Shown here: piece by piece, positions 7,799-17,656 of the stretch
How the letters are laid out: every line of letters begins with the position of its first letter
Position numbering within the stretch: position 1 is the first letter of the stretch
Source of the DNA: JBICIG01 sp043101605
Lineage (GTDB): Bacteria; Planctomycetota; Phycisphaerae; Phycisphaerales; UBA1924
Length of the DNA stretch: 64,000 nt
Reading direction: 5' to 3'
Assembly (NCBI GenBank): GCA_043101605.1
Contig: JBICIG010000106.1
Coordinates: 39,748 to 103,747 of the forward strand
Translations under genes and position numbers: made by a program
The notes under the pieces: generated by a model
The model's database searches: none
The model's input: the letters and a program-made list of their open reading frames with translations, nothing else
Told to the model about the DNA's origin: nothing

Positions 7799-9202
7799 AT
7801 GCCGAGGCTGCCGGTCTTCATCTCGCTGGGGTTGCTGGGCGTGCTCGCGGTGATCGCGGCGGTGGTCGTGCGCGCGCCGGGCGTTGGTTCGCGGGATGCG
7901 GGCGAGGGGTACGAGGAGATCCGGCTCTCGCAGGCGCGGGCGATCGAGGTGCGGCGAGGGGATGAGCGATCGCGTGTGGAGCGGACCGAAGGCGGCTGGA
8001 TCGCCGCGTGGCAGGAGCCCGGCGGCGAACGACGCTGGCCGGTGGATGAATCGACCGTGCGCGCGGCGATCCGGTTGATCAACGAGGGGCTGCGACCCGA
8101 GCCGGGGGGTTCGGGCGTGAACGCCGAGAGCGGCGACTGGGCCGTTCGGGTGACGATCCGGGGAGCCGAAGCCGGGCGTGCGACCGAGGTGCGGATGGGC
8201 GAGCCGCGCGTGGGGGGCGTGGCGGATGCGGCGTTCCGGCAGGGGGACGCGGAGTGGCAGGCCGCGAGCATCGAGGCGGACCTCTTCGAGTTGTTTTCGA
8301 GCGGCGGGCCCCGGGCGTGGCGGGATCCGCGCGTCGGCACCGGACTGGAATGGGATCCGGGGCGGATCGTGGTTGCCGGCGGGCCGCAGGGCGAACTGGT
8401 GCTCGAGAAGCAACGCGGCACATGGGTCGCGACGGCTCCGGTCGCGGCTCGCTGCGAGCCCGACCGGGTGCGGGCGATCGTTGCGGCGGTCACTTCAGCG
8501 CGCGTGCTGCGATTTGTCGACGCAGAGGTGATGGAGCGTGAATCGCTGACGCTCGCTTCGATGGGTCTGGCGTCGGCGATCGGGCGCCTGAGCGTGGAGT
8601 CGGCCCGCGGAGACGGCGCACGGTTCGTGCTGGAGATTGGGGCGGAGTCGCCGAGGTCGGCGACGAGCCGGTACGCGCGGGTGACGATGGAGCGGGGCGG
8701 CGACGCCGATGGCGGAGCGGCGTGGGGGCCGATGGTCGCGGAGGTCGATGTCGAGGAACTTGGCGAGGCGTTTCCGGTGATCGAGCAGGTTGCGGCGCGC
8801 ACGGCTCTCGGCGGCGAGCCGCTGGAGGTCGGCGGCATGACCGTGCGGGCGTTCGAGAGCGGGCGGGAGTTGACGCTGTCGCGGCGGGGCGTGCGTTGGG
8901 AGGTGGCAGAGGCGCCCGTTGCGGACACGACGCAGCAACTCGCGACGGCGCTGACCGAGCGGCTGCTGGCGGCGAAGGCGGCGAGGGTGACGCGGGAGTC
9001 CATCCCGGCGACGAGGCTCGCTCAGGTCGAACTCTTCGACTACCGGGGAGGGTCGGTTGGGTCGTGCTTGGTGGCGATCGTGCCGGCGGCGGGGGATCAG
9101 CAGCGACCGGTGATCGCGATCGAATCCGAAGGGTTCACGCGGCTCTACGACGCGTCGGTCTTCCCGGCGGATCTGCTCCGCTGGCTCGCGGCGCCGAACT
9201 GA
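7799..9202 (+). CDS. DUF4340 domain protein, membrane-anchored
   Basis: A 467-residue protein with one N-terminal membrane segment (residues 4-25, LPVFISLGLLGVLAVIAAVVV) and a large extracytoplasmic part made of repeated beta-strand units (WPVDESTVRAAIRLINEG). This matches DUF4340 proteins, which elsewhere usually sit beside GldF/GldG-like ABC transporter genes. No such transporter is present here, so it is an orphan copy. It diverges from the PuuD-like gene across 51 bases and ends one base before the end of purD. Confidence 0.75.
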   Translation: MPRLPVFISLGLLGVLAVIAAVVVRAPGVGSRDAGEGYEEIRLSQARAIEVRRGDERSRVERTEGGWIAAWQEPGGERRWPVDESTVRAAIRLINEGLRPEPGGSGVNAESGDWAVRVTIRGAEAGRATEVRMGEPRVGGVADAAFRQGDAEWQAASIEADLFELFSSGGPRAWRDPRVGTGLEWDPGRIVVAGGPQGELVLEKQRGTWVATAPVAARCEPDRVRAIVAAVTSARVLRFVDAEVMERESLTLASMGLASAIGRLSVESARGDGARFVLEIGAESPRSATSRYARVTMERGGDADGGAAWGPMVAEVDVEELGEAFPVIEQVAARTALGGEPLEVGGMTVRAFESGRELTLSRRGVRWEVAEAPVADTTQQLATALTERLLAAKAARVTRESIPATRLAQVELFDYRGGSVGSCLVAIVPAAGDQQRPVIAIESEGFTRLYDASVFPADLLRWLAAPN

Positions 9203-9203
9203 G

Positions 9204-10505
9204 TCATTCCGGAGACGGGACCGATGCGCCGATGTCGCGGCGGAAGAGCATGCCGTCGAAACGGATCTTCGCGACCGCGTCATAAGCCTGTCGGCGGGCC
9301 TCTTCGGGTGAGGTGCCGAGAGCCGTGACGCCGAGGACGCGACCGCCGGCGGTGACGAGTTGTCCGGCGGCATCGCGGGCGGTGCCGGCGTGATGGATCG
9401 AGATGTCCTTGAGTTTGGCGGCATCGGCGAGGCCGGTGATGGGGCGGCCGGTCACGGGCTTGTCCGGGTAGCCCTCGCTTGCGAGGACGACTGTGCAGGC
9501 GTCGCGATCCCTCCAGGAAATGTCGGCTTCATCCAGTCGGCCGGTGGCGGCCTTGTGAAAGAGATCGAGGGCGTCTCCTTCAAGGAGGGCCATCAGCGGC
9601 TGGCACTCGGGGTCGCCGAAACGGACATTGAACTCGAGGACCTTGGGCCCGGCGTGGGTGAGCATGATCCCGGCGTAGAGGACTCCTCGGAACTCGATGT
9701 CCTCGCGCCGGAGGGCGTCGACGGCGGGGATGAGGATCTCGCGTTCGATCTCGCGGGCGAGGTCGTCGGCGATGAGCCCTCGCGGGCACACAACGCCCAT
9801 GCCGCCGGTGTTGGGGCCGGTGTCGCCTTCGCCCAGTCGCTTGTGGTCGCGGCACGGGGGCATGGGAAGGATGGACCGCCCGTCGACGAGGGCGAGGACC
9901 GAGACTTCGGGGCCGGCGAGGCGTTCTTCGATGACGATGGTCGAGCCCGCGCCGCCGAACTTCCCGCCCCGGAGGAGCGATTCGGCGGCGTCGATGGCCT
10001 CGGGCATGTGGTCGCAGACGAAGACCCCCTTGCCGGCGGCGAGGCCCGAGGCCTTGACCACCACGGGGTGCTCGCGCGACTCGATGTAGGTGCGGGCGGG
10101 CTCGAAACGGGTGAAGGAGCGGGCCTCGGGGGTGGGGATGGCCGCGTTGCGCATGAGCTGCTTGGCCCAGGCCTTATCGGCTTCGAGTTGGGCGCCGGCC
10201 TTGGTCGGTCCGAAGACGGCGCGGGTGGGGGTGGCGAGCGCATCGGCGAATCCGTCGGCCAAGGGGGCCTCGGGGCCGATCACGACGAGGTCGATGGAGT
10301 TCTTGTCGCACCAGGACTGGAGCCGGTAGATCTGTCGGATGTCGAAGACGGTGTCGGCGGGCTTGGCGAGCTCGGCCAGACCCGGATTGCCCGGGTGGGA
10401 GGTCCAGAGGGAGCCGAGTCTGTGGGACTCGGCGATGCGCAGAGCGAGGGCGTGCTCGCGGCCGCCGCCGCCGATCAGGAGCACATTGAGTGGGCGATCA
10501 GCCAT
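9204..10505 (-). CDS. purD: Phosphoribosylamine-glycine ligase
   Basis: Joins glycine to 5-phosphoribosylamine with ATP, the second step of purine synthesis. The 433-residue protein has the usual GARS length. Motifs are the N-terminal LLIGGGGREHAL, VIGPEAPLADG, the ATP-grasp loop KASGLAAGKGV and the metal-binding region EFNVRFGDPECQ. The frame stays open for another 2.2 kb upstream across the divergent lipid genes, but that part has no homology pattern; MADRPLNVLLI at 10505 is the family's natural start. It converges tail to tail with the DUF4340 gene. Confidence 0.96.
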   Translation of the reverse strand: MADRPLNVLLIGGGGREHALALRIAESHRLGSLWTSHPGNPGLAELAKPADTVFDIRQIYRLQSWCDKNSIDLVVIGPEAPLADGFADALATPTRAVFGPTKAGAQLEADKAWAKQLMRNAAIPTPEARSFTRFEPARTYIESREHPVVVKASGLAAGKGVFVCDHMPEAIDAAESLLRGGKFGGAGSTIVIEERLAGPEVSVLALVDGRSILPMPPCRDHKRLGEGDTGPNTGGMGVVCPRGLIADDLAREIEREILIPAVDALRREDIEFRGVLYAGIMLTHAGPKVLEFNVRFGDPECQPLMALLEGDALDLFHKAATGRLDEADISWRDRDACTVVLASEGYPDKPVTGRPITGLADAAKLKDISIHHAGTARDAAGQLVTAGGRVLGVTALGTSPEEARRQAYDAVAKIRFDGMLFRRDIGASVPSPE

Positions 10506-10643
10506 GCGGGCGATGGTATCCGTCGGGTGCGGGGCGAGACGGGGTCGGGTAGCCTTCGCGGCGAGCGTTCGGACCCCAAGTGGCCGGCGGCGGATTGGGC
10601 CCGTGGCTGCATCCGGCGTCGAGCCGATCTCGAAGCCGCGAAC

Positions 10644-11573
<930 letters not shown>

Positions 11574-11576
11574 GCG

Positions 11577-12821
11577 ATGCGGATCGGCGTCGTCGGGTCG
11601 GGGATCTCGGGGTTGATCTGCGCCTGGCTGCTCGGGCCGGAGCACGAGGTCGTACTCATCGAGGGCGATGATCGGATCGGCGGGCACTCGCACACGGTGG
11701 AAGTGGAGCACGAGGGGCGGACGATCGCGGTGGACACCGGGTTCATCGTGTACAACGAGCGGAACTACCCGAACCTCACGCGGGTGTTCGGGATGCTGGG
11801 AGTCGAGACTCAGCCGGCTTCGATGTCGTTCTCGGTGAGGGATGATGCGCGGGATCTGGAGTACGGCGGGGCCTCGCTGGGATCCCTGCTGGCGCAGCGG
11901 CGCAACCTGCTCCGACCGGCGTTCGGGCGGTTCCTGCTCGGTGTGCGGCGGTTCTTCCGCGAAGCGCCGGGACTGATCGAGCGAGCTCCCGAAGACCAGA
12001 CGCTGGGCGCGTTTCTTCGTCAGCACGGCTTCGGGCGTGAGGTCGTCGACTGGCTGGTGATCCCGATGGGGGCGGCGATCTGGTCGACCTCCACACGCGA
12101 CATGCTCGACTTTCCCGCGCGGCTGTTCGTGCGGTTCTTTCACAACCACGGGATGCTGCAGGTGCGGGGGCGGCCCGAGTGGCGCACCGTGGTGGGCGGG
12201 TCGAGGCAGTATGTTTCGGCGATGCTGGGACAGGTCCGCGGGGAGGTTCGGCTGGCGACCCGGGTCGAACGGGTCGAGCGGGATGACGACGGGGTCCGCC
12301 TCGCGTTCGCGGAGGGTGGGGGCGAGACCTTCGACGAAGTGATCCTCGCCTGTCACAGCGATCAGGCGCTGGGATTGCTCGGCGACCCGTCGGACCCGGA
12401 ACGAGAGATCCTCGGTGCATTGCCTTACACCCCGAACGATGTGGTCCTGCACACCGATGCGAGCGTTCTGCCCGGTCGGCGGTCGGCGTGGTCGGCGTGG
12501 AACTTCCTGATCGGCCGCGACGCCGAGCGCGTGGCAACGGTGTCGTACAATCTGACGATGCTCCAGAGCCTGGGCACGCGAGCGCCGCTGGTGGTGAGCC
12601 TGAATCAGACCGGGCTCATCGATCCGGCGAAGATCCTCGGTCGGTGGCGGTACGACCATCCGAGGTACACCGTCGAGGGCGAGCGGGCGCGGGCCCGGCA
12701 TGCCGAGATCAGCGGCGTGCGCCGGACGCACTACTGCGGCGCGTACTGGTTCAACGGATTCCACGAGGACGGCGTGCGGAGCGCCCTGCGGGTCTGCGAA
12801 CGGTTCGGGGCTTCGCTGTGA
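11577..12821 (+). CDS. FAD-dependent amine-oxidase-like flavoprotein (COG2907 type)
   Basis: A 414-residue flavoprotein. The dinucleotide-binding motif GVVGSGISGL starts at residue 4 and is followed by GHSHTVEVEHEGRTIAVDTGFIVYN, typical of COG2907 proteins rather than true amine oxidases. The C-terminal end has the flavin-contacting segment THYCGAYWFNGFHEDGV. Members of this family recur beside DUF1365 and cyclopropane-synthase-like genes, where a role in oxidising a modified acyl chain is suspected. Its stop overlaps the GTG start of the DUF1365 gene (GTGA), so translation is probably coupled. Confidence 0.88.
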   Translation: MRIGVVGSGISGLICAWLLGPEHEVVLIEGDDRIGGHSHTVEVEHEGRTIAVDTGFIVYNERNYPNLTRVFGMLGVETQPASMSFSVRDDARDLEYGGASLGSLLAQRRNLLRPAFGRFLLGVRRFFREAPGLIERAPEDQTLGAFLRQHGFGREVVDWLVIPMGAAIWSTSTRDMLDFPARLFVRFFHNHGMLQVRGRPEWRTVVGGSRQYVSAMLGQVRGEVRLATRVERVERDDDGVRLAFAEGGGETFDEVILACHSDQALGLLGDPSDPEREILGALPYTPNDVVLHTDASVLPGRRSAWSAWNFLIGRDAERVATVSYNLTMLQSLGTRAPLVVSLNQTGLIDPAKILGRWRYDHPRYTVEGERARARHAEISGVRRTHYCGAYWFNGFHEDGVRSALRVCERFGASL

Positions 12822-13630
12822 TTGCGTCTGCCCCCGTTCACTCGGCGATCTACACGGGCCTGGTGCGGCATCGGCGGTACTCCCCGCGGCCGCATGCGTT
12901 CCGGTTCCCGCTGTTCATGGTCTACCTCGACCTGGCGGAACTCCCCGGGGCGCTCGAGGGCGGGCGGATGGTTTCGGCGAGGAAGCGGGCGCTGGCGCGG
13001 TTTCGGCGTGAGGACTACCTGGGGCCGAGTGATGTGTCGCTCGACCAGGCCGTGCGCACGCGCGTGCGAGAGACGCTCGGGTTCACGCCCGCCGGCCCGA
13101 TCCGCCTGCTCACGCATCTGCGCATCTTCGGCTACATCTTCAACCCGGTGTCGTTCTATTACTGTTTCGACGGAGCGGGCGAGCGGGTGGACGCGATCGT
13201 CGCGGAGATCACCAACACGCCGTGGAAAGAGCGGCACGCGTATGTGCTCGACGCGCGGGCCCAGGCGGCGACGGGGTCGAAGCGGTTCGCGTTCGACAAG
13301 GCGTTCCATGTCTCGCCCTTCATGCCGATGGACCTGGGGTACGACTGGCGGTTCGGCGAGCCGGGACGCAAACTGGGCATCTTCATGCGCCTGACCCGGG
13401 GCTCGGAAACGGTCTTCGATGCCACGCTGGCGATGGAGCGACGCCCGCTGAACCGGCGCGAGATGCGGCGGGTGCTGTGCCGCTACCCGTTCATGACGAT
13501 GCGGGTCATCGCGAAGATCCACTGGGAGGCTCTGAAACTCTGGATGAAGCGGGTGCCGGTGCATCCGCACCCCCGCACCCGGGCGAAACCGACCCTGAGC
13601 GGTTCAGGATCCAGCGGGGCGGAATCATGA
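12818..13630 (+). CDS. DUF1365 family protein
   Basis: A 270-residue protein of the DUF1365 family: early HRRYSPRPHAFRFPLFMVYLDL, then LRIFGYIFNPVSFYYCFD and FHVSPFMPMDLGYDW, all conserved hallmarks. The biochemical role is not known to me; members are nearly always next to a COG2907 flavoprotein and a cyclopropane-fatty-acid synthase homologue, as here. The GTG at 12818 is preferred because its GTGA overlap with the preceding stop gives exactly the family N-terminus. The stop overlaps the next gene's ATG (ATGA). Confidence 0.88.
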   Translation: MIASAPVHSAIYTGLVRHRRYSPRPHAFRFPLFMVYLDLAELPGALEGGRMVSARKRALARFRREDYLGPSDVSLDQAVRTRVRETLGFTPAGPIRLLTHLRIFGYIFNPVSFYYCFDGAGERVDAIVAEITNTPWKERHAYVLDARAQAATGSKRFAFDKAFHVSPFMPMDLGYDWRFGEPGRKLGIFMRLTRGSETVFDATLAMERRPLNRREMRRVLCRYPFMTMRVIAKIHWEALKLWMKRVPVHPHPRTRAKPTLSGSGSSGAES

Positions 13631-14919
13631 CGACGATCGCGCAGCGGCAACTGGGGGGGATCGGGGGCTGGACGCCCCGGATCGCCGAGAGAATAGGGCG
13701 GCGCATGGTGCGGGCGGCGGTGCCCCGGATGGGCGTCGGGGCGCTGGTCGTCGCCGACGGCTCCCGGCGGATCGCCAGCCCCGGCGCCGAGCGTGGGGGC
13801 GAGCGGCTCTCGGCCACGGTGCGCGTCGTGAACCCGGCGTTCTACGCGGCGGTGGCGTGGCGCGGCTCGATCGGGGCGGCCGAGTCGTACATGGCCGGCG
13901 ACTGGGAGTGCGACGATGTCGCGTCGTTGATTGAACTCCTGCTGCGGAACTACGACGCGATGCGGTCGCTCGAGTCGCCGCTGGCGAAGGTCTTCGGCGG
14001 GCTCCGGCGGGCGGGCGCGTTTGCGGTGCGGAACTCTCGGCTGGGCAGCCGACGCAACATCCACGCCCATTACGACCTGAGCAACGAGTTCTTCGGGCTT
14101 TGGCTCGATGAGTCCATGACCTATTCCTGCGGCGTGTTCGCCGAGCCCGGGATGGACCTGCGGGCGGCCCAGGTCGAGAAGATCGACCGAGCCTGCCGCA
14201 AGCTCGGTCTGACCGAGCGGGACCACCTGCTCGAGATCGGAACGGGTTGGGGCTCGGCGGCGATCCACGCGGCGCGGGTCTACGGCTGCCGCGTGACCAC
14301 GACGACGATCTCGAAGGAGCAGCACGCGCTGGCGACGAGGCGAGTCGCGGAGGCGGGGCTCGCCGACCGCGTCGAGGTGCTGCTGGCCGACTACCGCGAC
14401 CTGGCCGGCACCTACGACAAGCTGCTGTCGATCGAGATGATCGAAGCGGTGGGGCGGGAGTATCTCGACCGCTTCTTCCGCGTCTGTTCCGACCGGCTGG
14501 CACCGCACGGCCGCGCGGTGATCCAGGCGATCACGATCAAGGATGCGTACTACGAGGCGGCGGCCCGCCGCGTGGACTTCCTCAAGAAGTACATCTTTCC
14601 GGGCTCGTGCCTGCTCGGGCTGGAGGCGATGACGCGATCGATCCGCCGGAGCACCGACCTCCGCCCGACGCATGTCGAGGACATCGGGCTGCACTACGCC
14701 CGTACGCTGCGTCTGTGGCTCGAGGCGTTCGACGCTCGGCACCGCGCCGTCCGCGAACTCGGGTTCGACGAACGGTTCCGGCGGATGTGGCGTTACTACC
14801 TGCAGTACTGCGAGGGTGCCTTCCGGGCCGGTCACTGCAGCACCGTGCAGATGGTGCTCGCCAAGCCCGATGCGGACGCGTGGCGGCCCGGCGAGCCGGC
14901 CGAGAGCGCGGTGCGCTGA
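13627..14919 (+). CDS. Cyclopropane-fatty-acyl-phospholipid synthase family methyltransferase
   Basis: A 430-residue SAM-dependent methyltransferase acting on double bonds of membrane phospholipid acyl chains. The N-terminal 120 residues form the lipid-binding domain (SYMAGDWECDDVASLIELLLRN). Then come HYDLSNEFFGLWLDESMTYSCGVF, the SAM motif LLEIGTGWGSAAIHAA, the ISKEQ segment and IEMIEAVG, all characteristic of CFA synthases. Product class cannot be read from sequence: family members make cyclopropane rings or methyl branches, and UfaM-type members start furan fatty acid synthesis. It overlaps DUF1365 by ATGA and the DUF1295 gene by one base. Confidence 0.92.
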   Translation: MTTIAQRQLGGIGGWTPRIAERIGRRMVRAAVPRMGVGALVVADGSRRIASPGAERGGERLSATVRVVNPAFYAAVAWRGSIGAAESYMAGDWECDDVASLIELLLRNYDAMRSLESPLAKVFGGLRRAGAFAVRNSRLGSRRNIHAHYDLSNEFFGLWLDESMTYSCGVFAEPGMDLRAAQVEKIDRACRKLGLTERDHLLEIGTGWGSAAIHAARVYGCRVTTTTISKEQHALATRRVAEAGLADRVEVLLADYRDLAGTYDKLLSIEMIEAVGREYLDRFFRVCSDRLAPHGRAVIQAITIKDAYYEAAARRVDFLKKYIFPGSCLLGLEAMTRSIRRSTDLRPTHVEDIGLHYARTLRLWLEAFDARHRAVRELGFDERFRRMWRYYLQYCEGAFRAGHCSTVQMVLAKPDADAWRPGEPAESAVR

Positions 14920-15728
14920 TGCTGGGCATCTGGGCTCAACTCGGGATCATCGCCGGCGGTGCGGTCGCGGTCATGGTCGCGCTCTACCTCGTGCAGCGGA
15001 AGCACGGCGACGCGGGCATCGTCGATGTCGGATGGTCCTACGCCCTCGGCGCCTCGGCGATCTTCGCGGGCGTGACCGGGACGGGTGATCTGGGACCGCG
15101 GATCCTGATCGGCGTGCTCGGTGGTTTGTGGGGCTTGCGGCTGGGCACGCACATCCTGACCGATCGCATCCTCAAGGGAATCGAGGACGGGCGCTACCAG
15201 ATGTTCCGCGAGAAGACCGGGGATCGGTTCCAGCGGTTCCTGCTCTGGTTCTACCTCGGGCAGGCGGGGAGCGTGCCGATCCTCGCCGTGCCCTTCGTGC
15301 TCGCGTCGACGGCGCCGGGGCCGATCGGGTTCTTCGGGGTCGCGGCGATCGTGGTATTCGTGATCGGGTTGACCGGCGAGTTCATCGCCGACGAGCAGCT
15401 CAAGAGTTTCAAGCGCAAGCCCGAGAGCAAAGGCAAGACCTGCCGCGAGGGCCTGTGGCGATACTCGCGTCACCCGAACTATTTCTTCGAGTGGCTGCTC
15501 TGGGTGGCGTACGCCCTGGCGGCTCTGGCGGCGCCGTGGGGCTGGGTGGCCCTGTTCGCGCCGGTGCTCATGCTCGTGTTGATTCTGAAAGTCACGGGGA
15601 TCCCGCCGACCGAAGCGCGGGCCGTGAGATCGAGGGGCGATGACTACCGCGAGTACCAGCGCACGACCAGCCCGTTCTTCCCCCTCCCGCCCAGGCCCGA
15701 TTCGGAATCCAAGCGTGAGTTGGTATGA
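14919..15728 (+). CDS. DUF1295 / steroid 5-alpha-reductase-like membrane protein
   Basis: A 269-residue polytopic membrane protein with about six hydrophobic segments and the conserved C-terminal signature GLWRYSRHPNYFFEWLLW of DUF1295 and the isoprenylcysteine methyltransferase/5-alpha-reductase superfamily. The superfamily reduces or methylates lipid substrates; for DUF1295 the substrate is unknown. The ATG overlaps the stop of the upstream methyltransferase (TGATG), and its own last 14 bases overlap the next gene's start. Its placement between two acyl-modifying methyltransferases points to a role in the same lipid pathway. Confidence 0.87.
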   Translation: MLGIWAQLGIIAGGAVAVMVALYLVQRKHGDAGIVDVGWSYALGASAIFAGVTGTGDLGPRILIGVLGGLWGLRLGTHILTDRILKGIEDGRYQMFREKTGDRFQRFLLWFYLGQAGSVPILAVPFVLASTAPGPIGFFGVAAIVVFVIGLTGEFIADEQLKSFKRKPESKGKTCREGLWRYSRHPNYFFEWLLWVAYALAALAAPWGWVALFAPVLMLVLILKVTGIPPTEARAVRSRGDDYREYQRTTSPFFPLPPRPDSESKRELV

Positions 15729-16746
15729 GCCGCTGCTCGATCGCGGCGTGTTCCCCGATGCGTTGATTCGCCGGGGCATCCGCGCGCGGCTGGCCAAGCG
15801 CATCCGGGCCGAGTCCCGGGGATCGCTCGAGCAGCGGCACGAGCGGTTCCGCGCGTTCGTCGAGGGGTTGCGCTCGAGCCCGATCGCGATCGAGACCGCC
15901 AAGGCGAACGAGCAGCACTACGAGTTGCCGGCCGGGTTCTTCCAACTCGCCCTCGGTGCGAGGCTCAAGTACAGCGGGTGCCTGTGGGAGCCGGGCACGC
16001 AGACGCTCGACCGGGCGGAGACCGCGATGCTCGAGCTGACCTGCCGACGCGCGGGGCTCGAGGACGGCATGCGTGTGCTGGATCTCGGATGCGGCTGGGG
16101 TTCGCTGAGCCTGTTCATCAAGGAGCGGTTCCCGAACTGCCGGGTGACCGCGGTGTCGAACTCGTCGCTCCAGCGGGGCTTCATCGAGGCCAAACGCGAC
16201 GCGGCCGGGTTTCGGGATCTCGAGATCATCACCGCCGATGCGAACACGCTCGATCTCGAGGGCCCGTTCGACCGGATCATCTCCATCGAGATGTTCGAGC
16301 ACATGAAGAACTACCGCGACCTGCTTCGGCGGCTTGCGGGCATGCTCGCGGCGGACGGGCGGCTGTTCGTCCACATCTTCACGCACCGCGAGATCGCGTA
16401 CCACTACGAGCCGGGCAACGACTGGATCGGGCGGTACTTCTTCACCGGCGGCACGATGCCCTCGGACCACCTGCTGCACCACTTTCAGGATGACCTCGTG
16501 CTCCGCGATCACTGGCGGGTCGACGGGCGGCACTACGAGAAGACCGCCAACGCCTGGCTCGCGAACATGGACGCCCGCGAGTCGGAGGTCAAGCGAGTGC
16601 TCGCCGAGGCGTACGGGCCCGGGGAGGCCGACCGGTGGTTCCATCGCTGGCGGGTCTTCTTCATGGCGTGCGCTGAACTGTGGGGCTTCCGGGGCGGGGA
16701 CGAGTGGATCGTCTCGCACTACCTGTTCGGGCATCGCGGCGGCTGA
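15715..16746 (+). CDS. Second cyclopropane-synthase-like SAM methyltransferase
   Basis: A 343-residue methyltransferase of a second CFA-like subgroup that lacks the long N-terminal lipid domain. It starts at GTG 15715 (VSWYEPLLDRGVFPDALIRRGIR), which fits this subgroup; a longer in-frame start would overlap the DUF1295 gene deeply. Motifs: NEQHYELPAGFF, LDLGCGWGSLSLF for SAM, IEMFEHMKNYRDLL and HIFTHREIAYHYE. The first and last differ clearly from the gene at 13627, so the two probably do different chemistry. It is the last gene of the six-gene lipid run. Confidence 0.88.
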   Translation: MSWYEPLLDRGVFPDALIRRGIRARLAKRIRAESRGSLEQRHERFRAFVEGLRSSPIAIETAKANEQHYELPAGFFQLALGARLKYSGCLWEPGTQTLDRAETAMLELTCRRAGLEDGMRVLDLGCGWGSLSLFIKERFPNCRVTAVSNSSLQRGFIEAKRDAAGFRDLEIITADANTLDLEGPFDRIISIEMFEHMKNYRDLLRRLAGMLAADGRLFVHIFTHREIAYHYEPGNDWIGRYFFTGGTMPSDHLLHHFQDDLVLRDHWRVDGRHYEKTANAWLANMDARESEVKRVLAEAYGPGEADRWFHRWRVFFMACAELWGFRGGDEWIVSHYLFGHRGG

Positions 16747-16804
16747 GTGAGCCGACGAACGGGCGGTCGGCGGCTATCCTCCGGGGCTTCCGGGAGGGCG
16801 TGCC

Positions 16805-17656
16805 ATGATCGGTCGGGTGGGTGTGTGCAGTTGGTCGCTTCAGTCGGGCTCGCCCGAGGCGCTCGCCGACGCCGTCGCGTCGGTCGGAGCGAGGTGCGTG
16901 CAGCTCGCGATCGACCCGATCCGCGAGGGCGTCTGGGATCTCGAGCACACCCGGCGATCGCTCGAGGACCGGGGCATCGAGATCGTCAGCGGGATGATGG
17001 CCTGCAAGGGCGAGGACTACTCGTCGCTCGAGTCGATCGAGCGGACGGGCGGGATCCGCCCCGATGCGACCTGGCGCGATAATCTCGAAGCGGCGAGGTC
17101 CAACGCGCTGATCGCCGCCACGCTCCGGCTCCCGCTCGTCACCTTCCACGCGGGATTCATGCCGAGCGATCCGGGTCACCCCGAGCGACGCGACCTCGTC
17201 GAGCGAGTCTTTGCCATCGGCGGGATCTTCGCCAACGACGGAGCCGGCGTTGCGCTCGAGACGGGCCAGGAGACGGCTGAAACGCTCATCGGGTTTCTCG
17301 AGTCGGTCAACAAGCCCGATCCCCCGCTCGGCAAGCGCGTAGGCGTGAACTTCGATCCCGCGAACATGATCCTCTACGGAAAGGGGGACCCGATCGAGGC
17401 CTTCAAGGCGCTGGCGGACCGGGTCGTGCAGGTACACATCAAGGACGCGATTCCGGCGGATCGGCCGGGCGAGTGGGGCACCGAGGTCCGTGCCGGGACC
17501 GGGGCGGTCGACTGGCGCGCCCTCGCGGCTCTGGTGCGGGCCCTGCCGCAGCGGGTCGATCTCATCATCGAGCGCGAGGCCGGGGACGATCGGCTCGGCG
17601 ACATCGCGGCGGCCCGCGCCATGGTCGGCGAGGTCTTCGGGGCGGCGTCGGCATGA
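16805..17656 (+). CDS. TIM-barrel sugar phosphate isomerase/epimerase family protein
   Basis: A 283-residue AP-endonuclease-2-like barrel with no signal peptide. Metal-site signatures are visible: VTFHAGF, a glutamate in VALETGQE, NFDPANMILYG, the VQVHIKDA histidine and the final EREAGD. Such proteins epimerise or isomerise sugars and inositols or hydrate keto-sugars. Its stop overlaps the ATG of a Gfo/Idh oxidoreductase (ATGA), the classic pairing of an oxidoreductase with an isomerase acting on the oxidised sugar. The substrate cannot be told from sequence. Confidence 0.85.
   Translation: MIGRVGVCSWSLQSGSPEALADAVASVGARCVQLAIDPIREGVWDLEHTRRSLEDRGIEIVSGMMACKGEDYSSLESIERTGGIRPDATWRDNLEAARSNALIAATLRLPLVTFHAGFMPSDPGHPERRDLVERVFAIGGIFANDGAGVALETGQETAETLIGFLESVNKPDPPLGKRVGVNFDPANMILYGKGDPIEAFKALADRVVQVHIKDAIPADRPGEWGTEVRAGTGAVDWRALAALVRALPQRVDLIIEREAGDDRLGDIAAARAMVGEVFGAASA

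Noticed and set aside
9360..10643. In-frame 5' extension of the desaturase on +
   Set aside because: It is antisense to purD and has no desaturase similarity.
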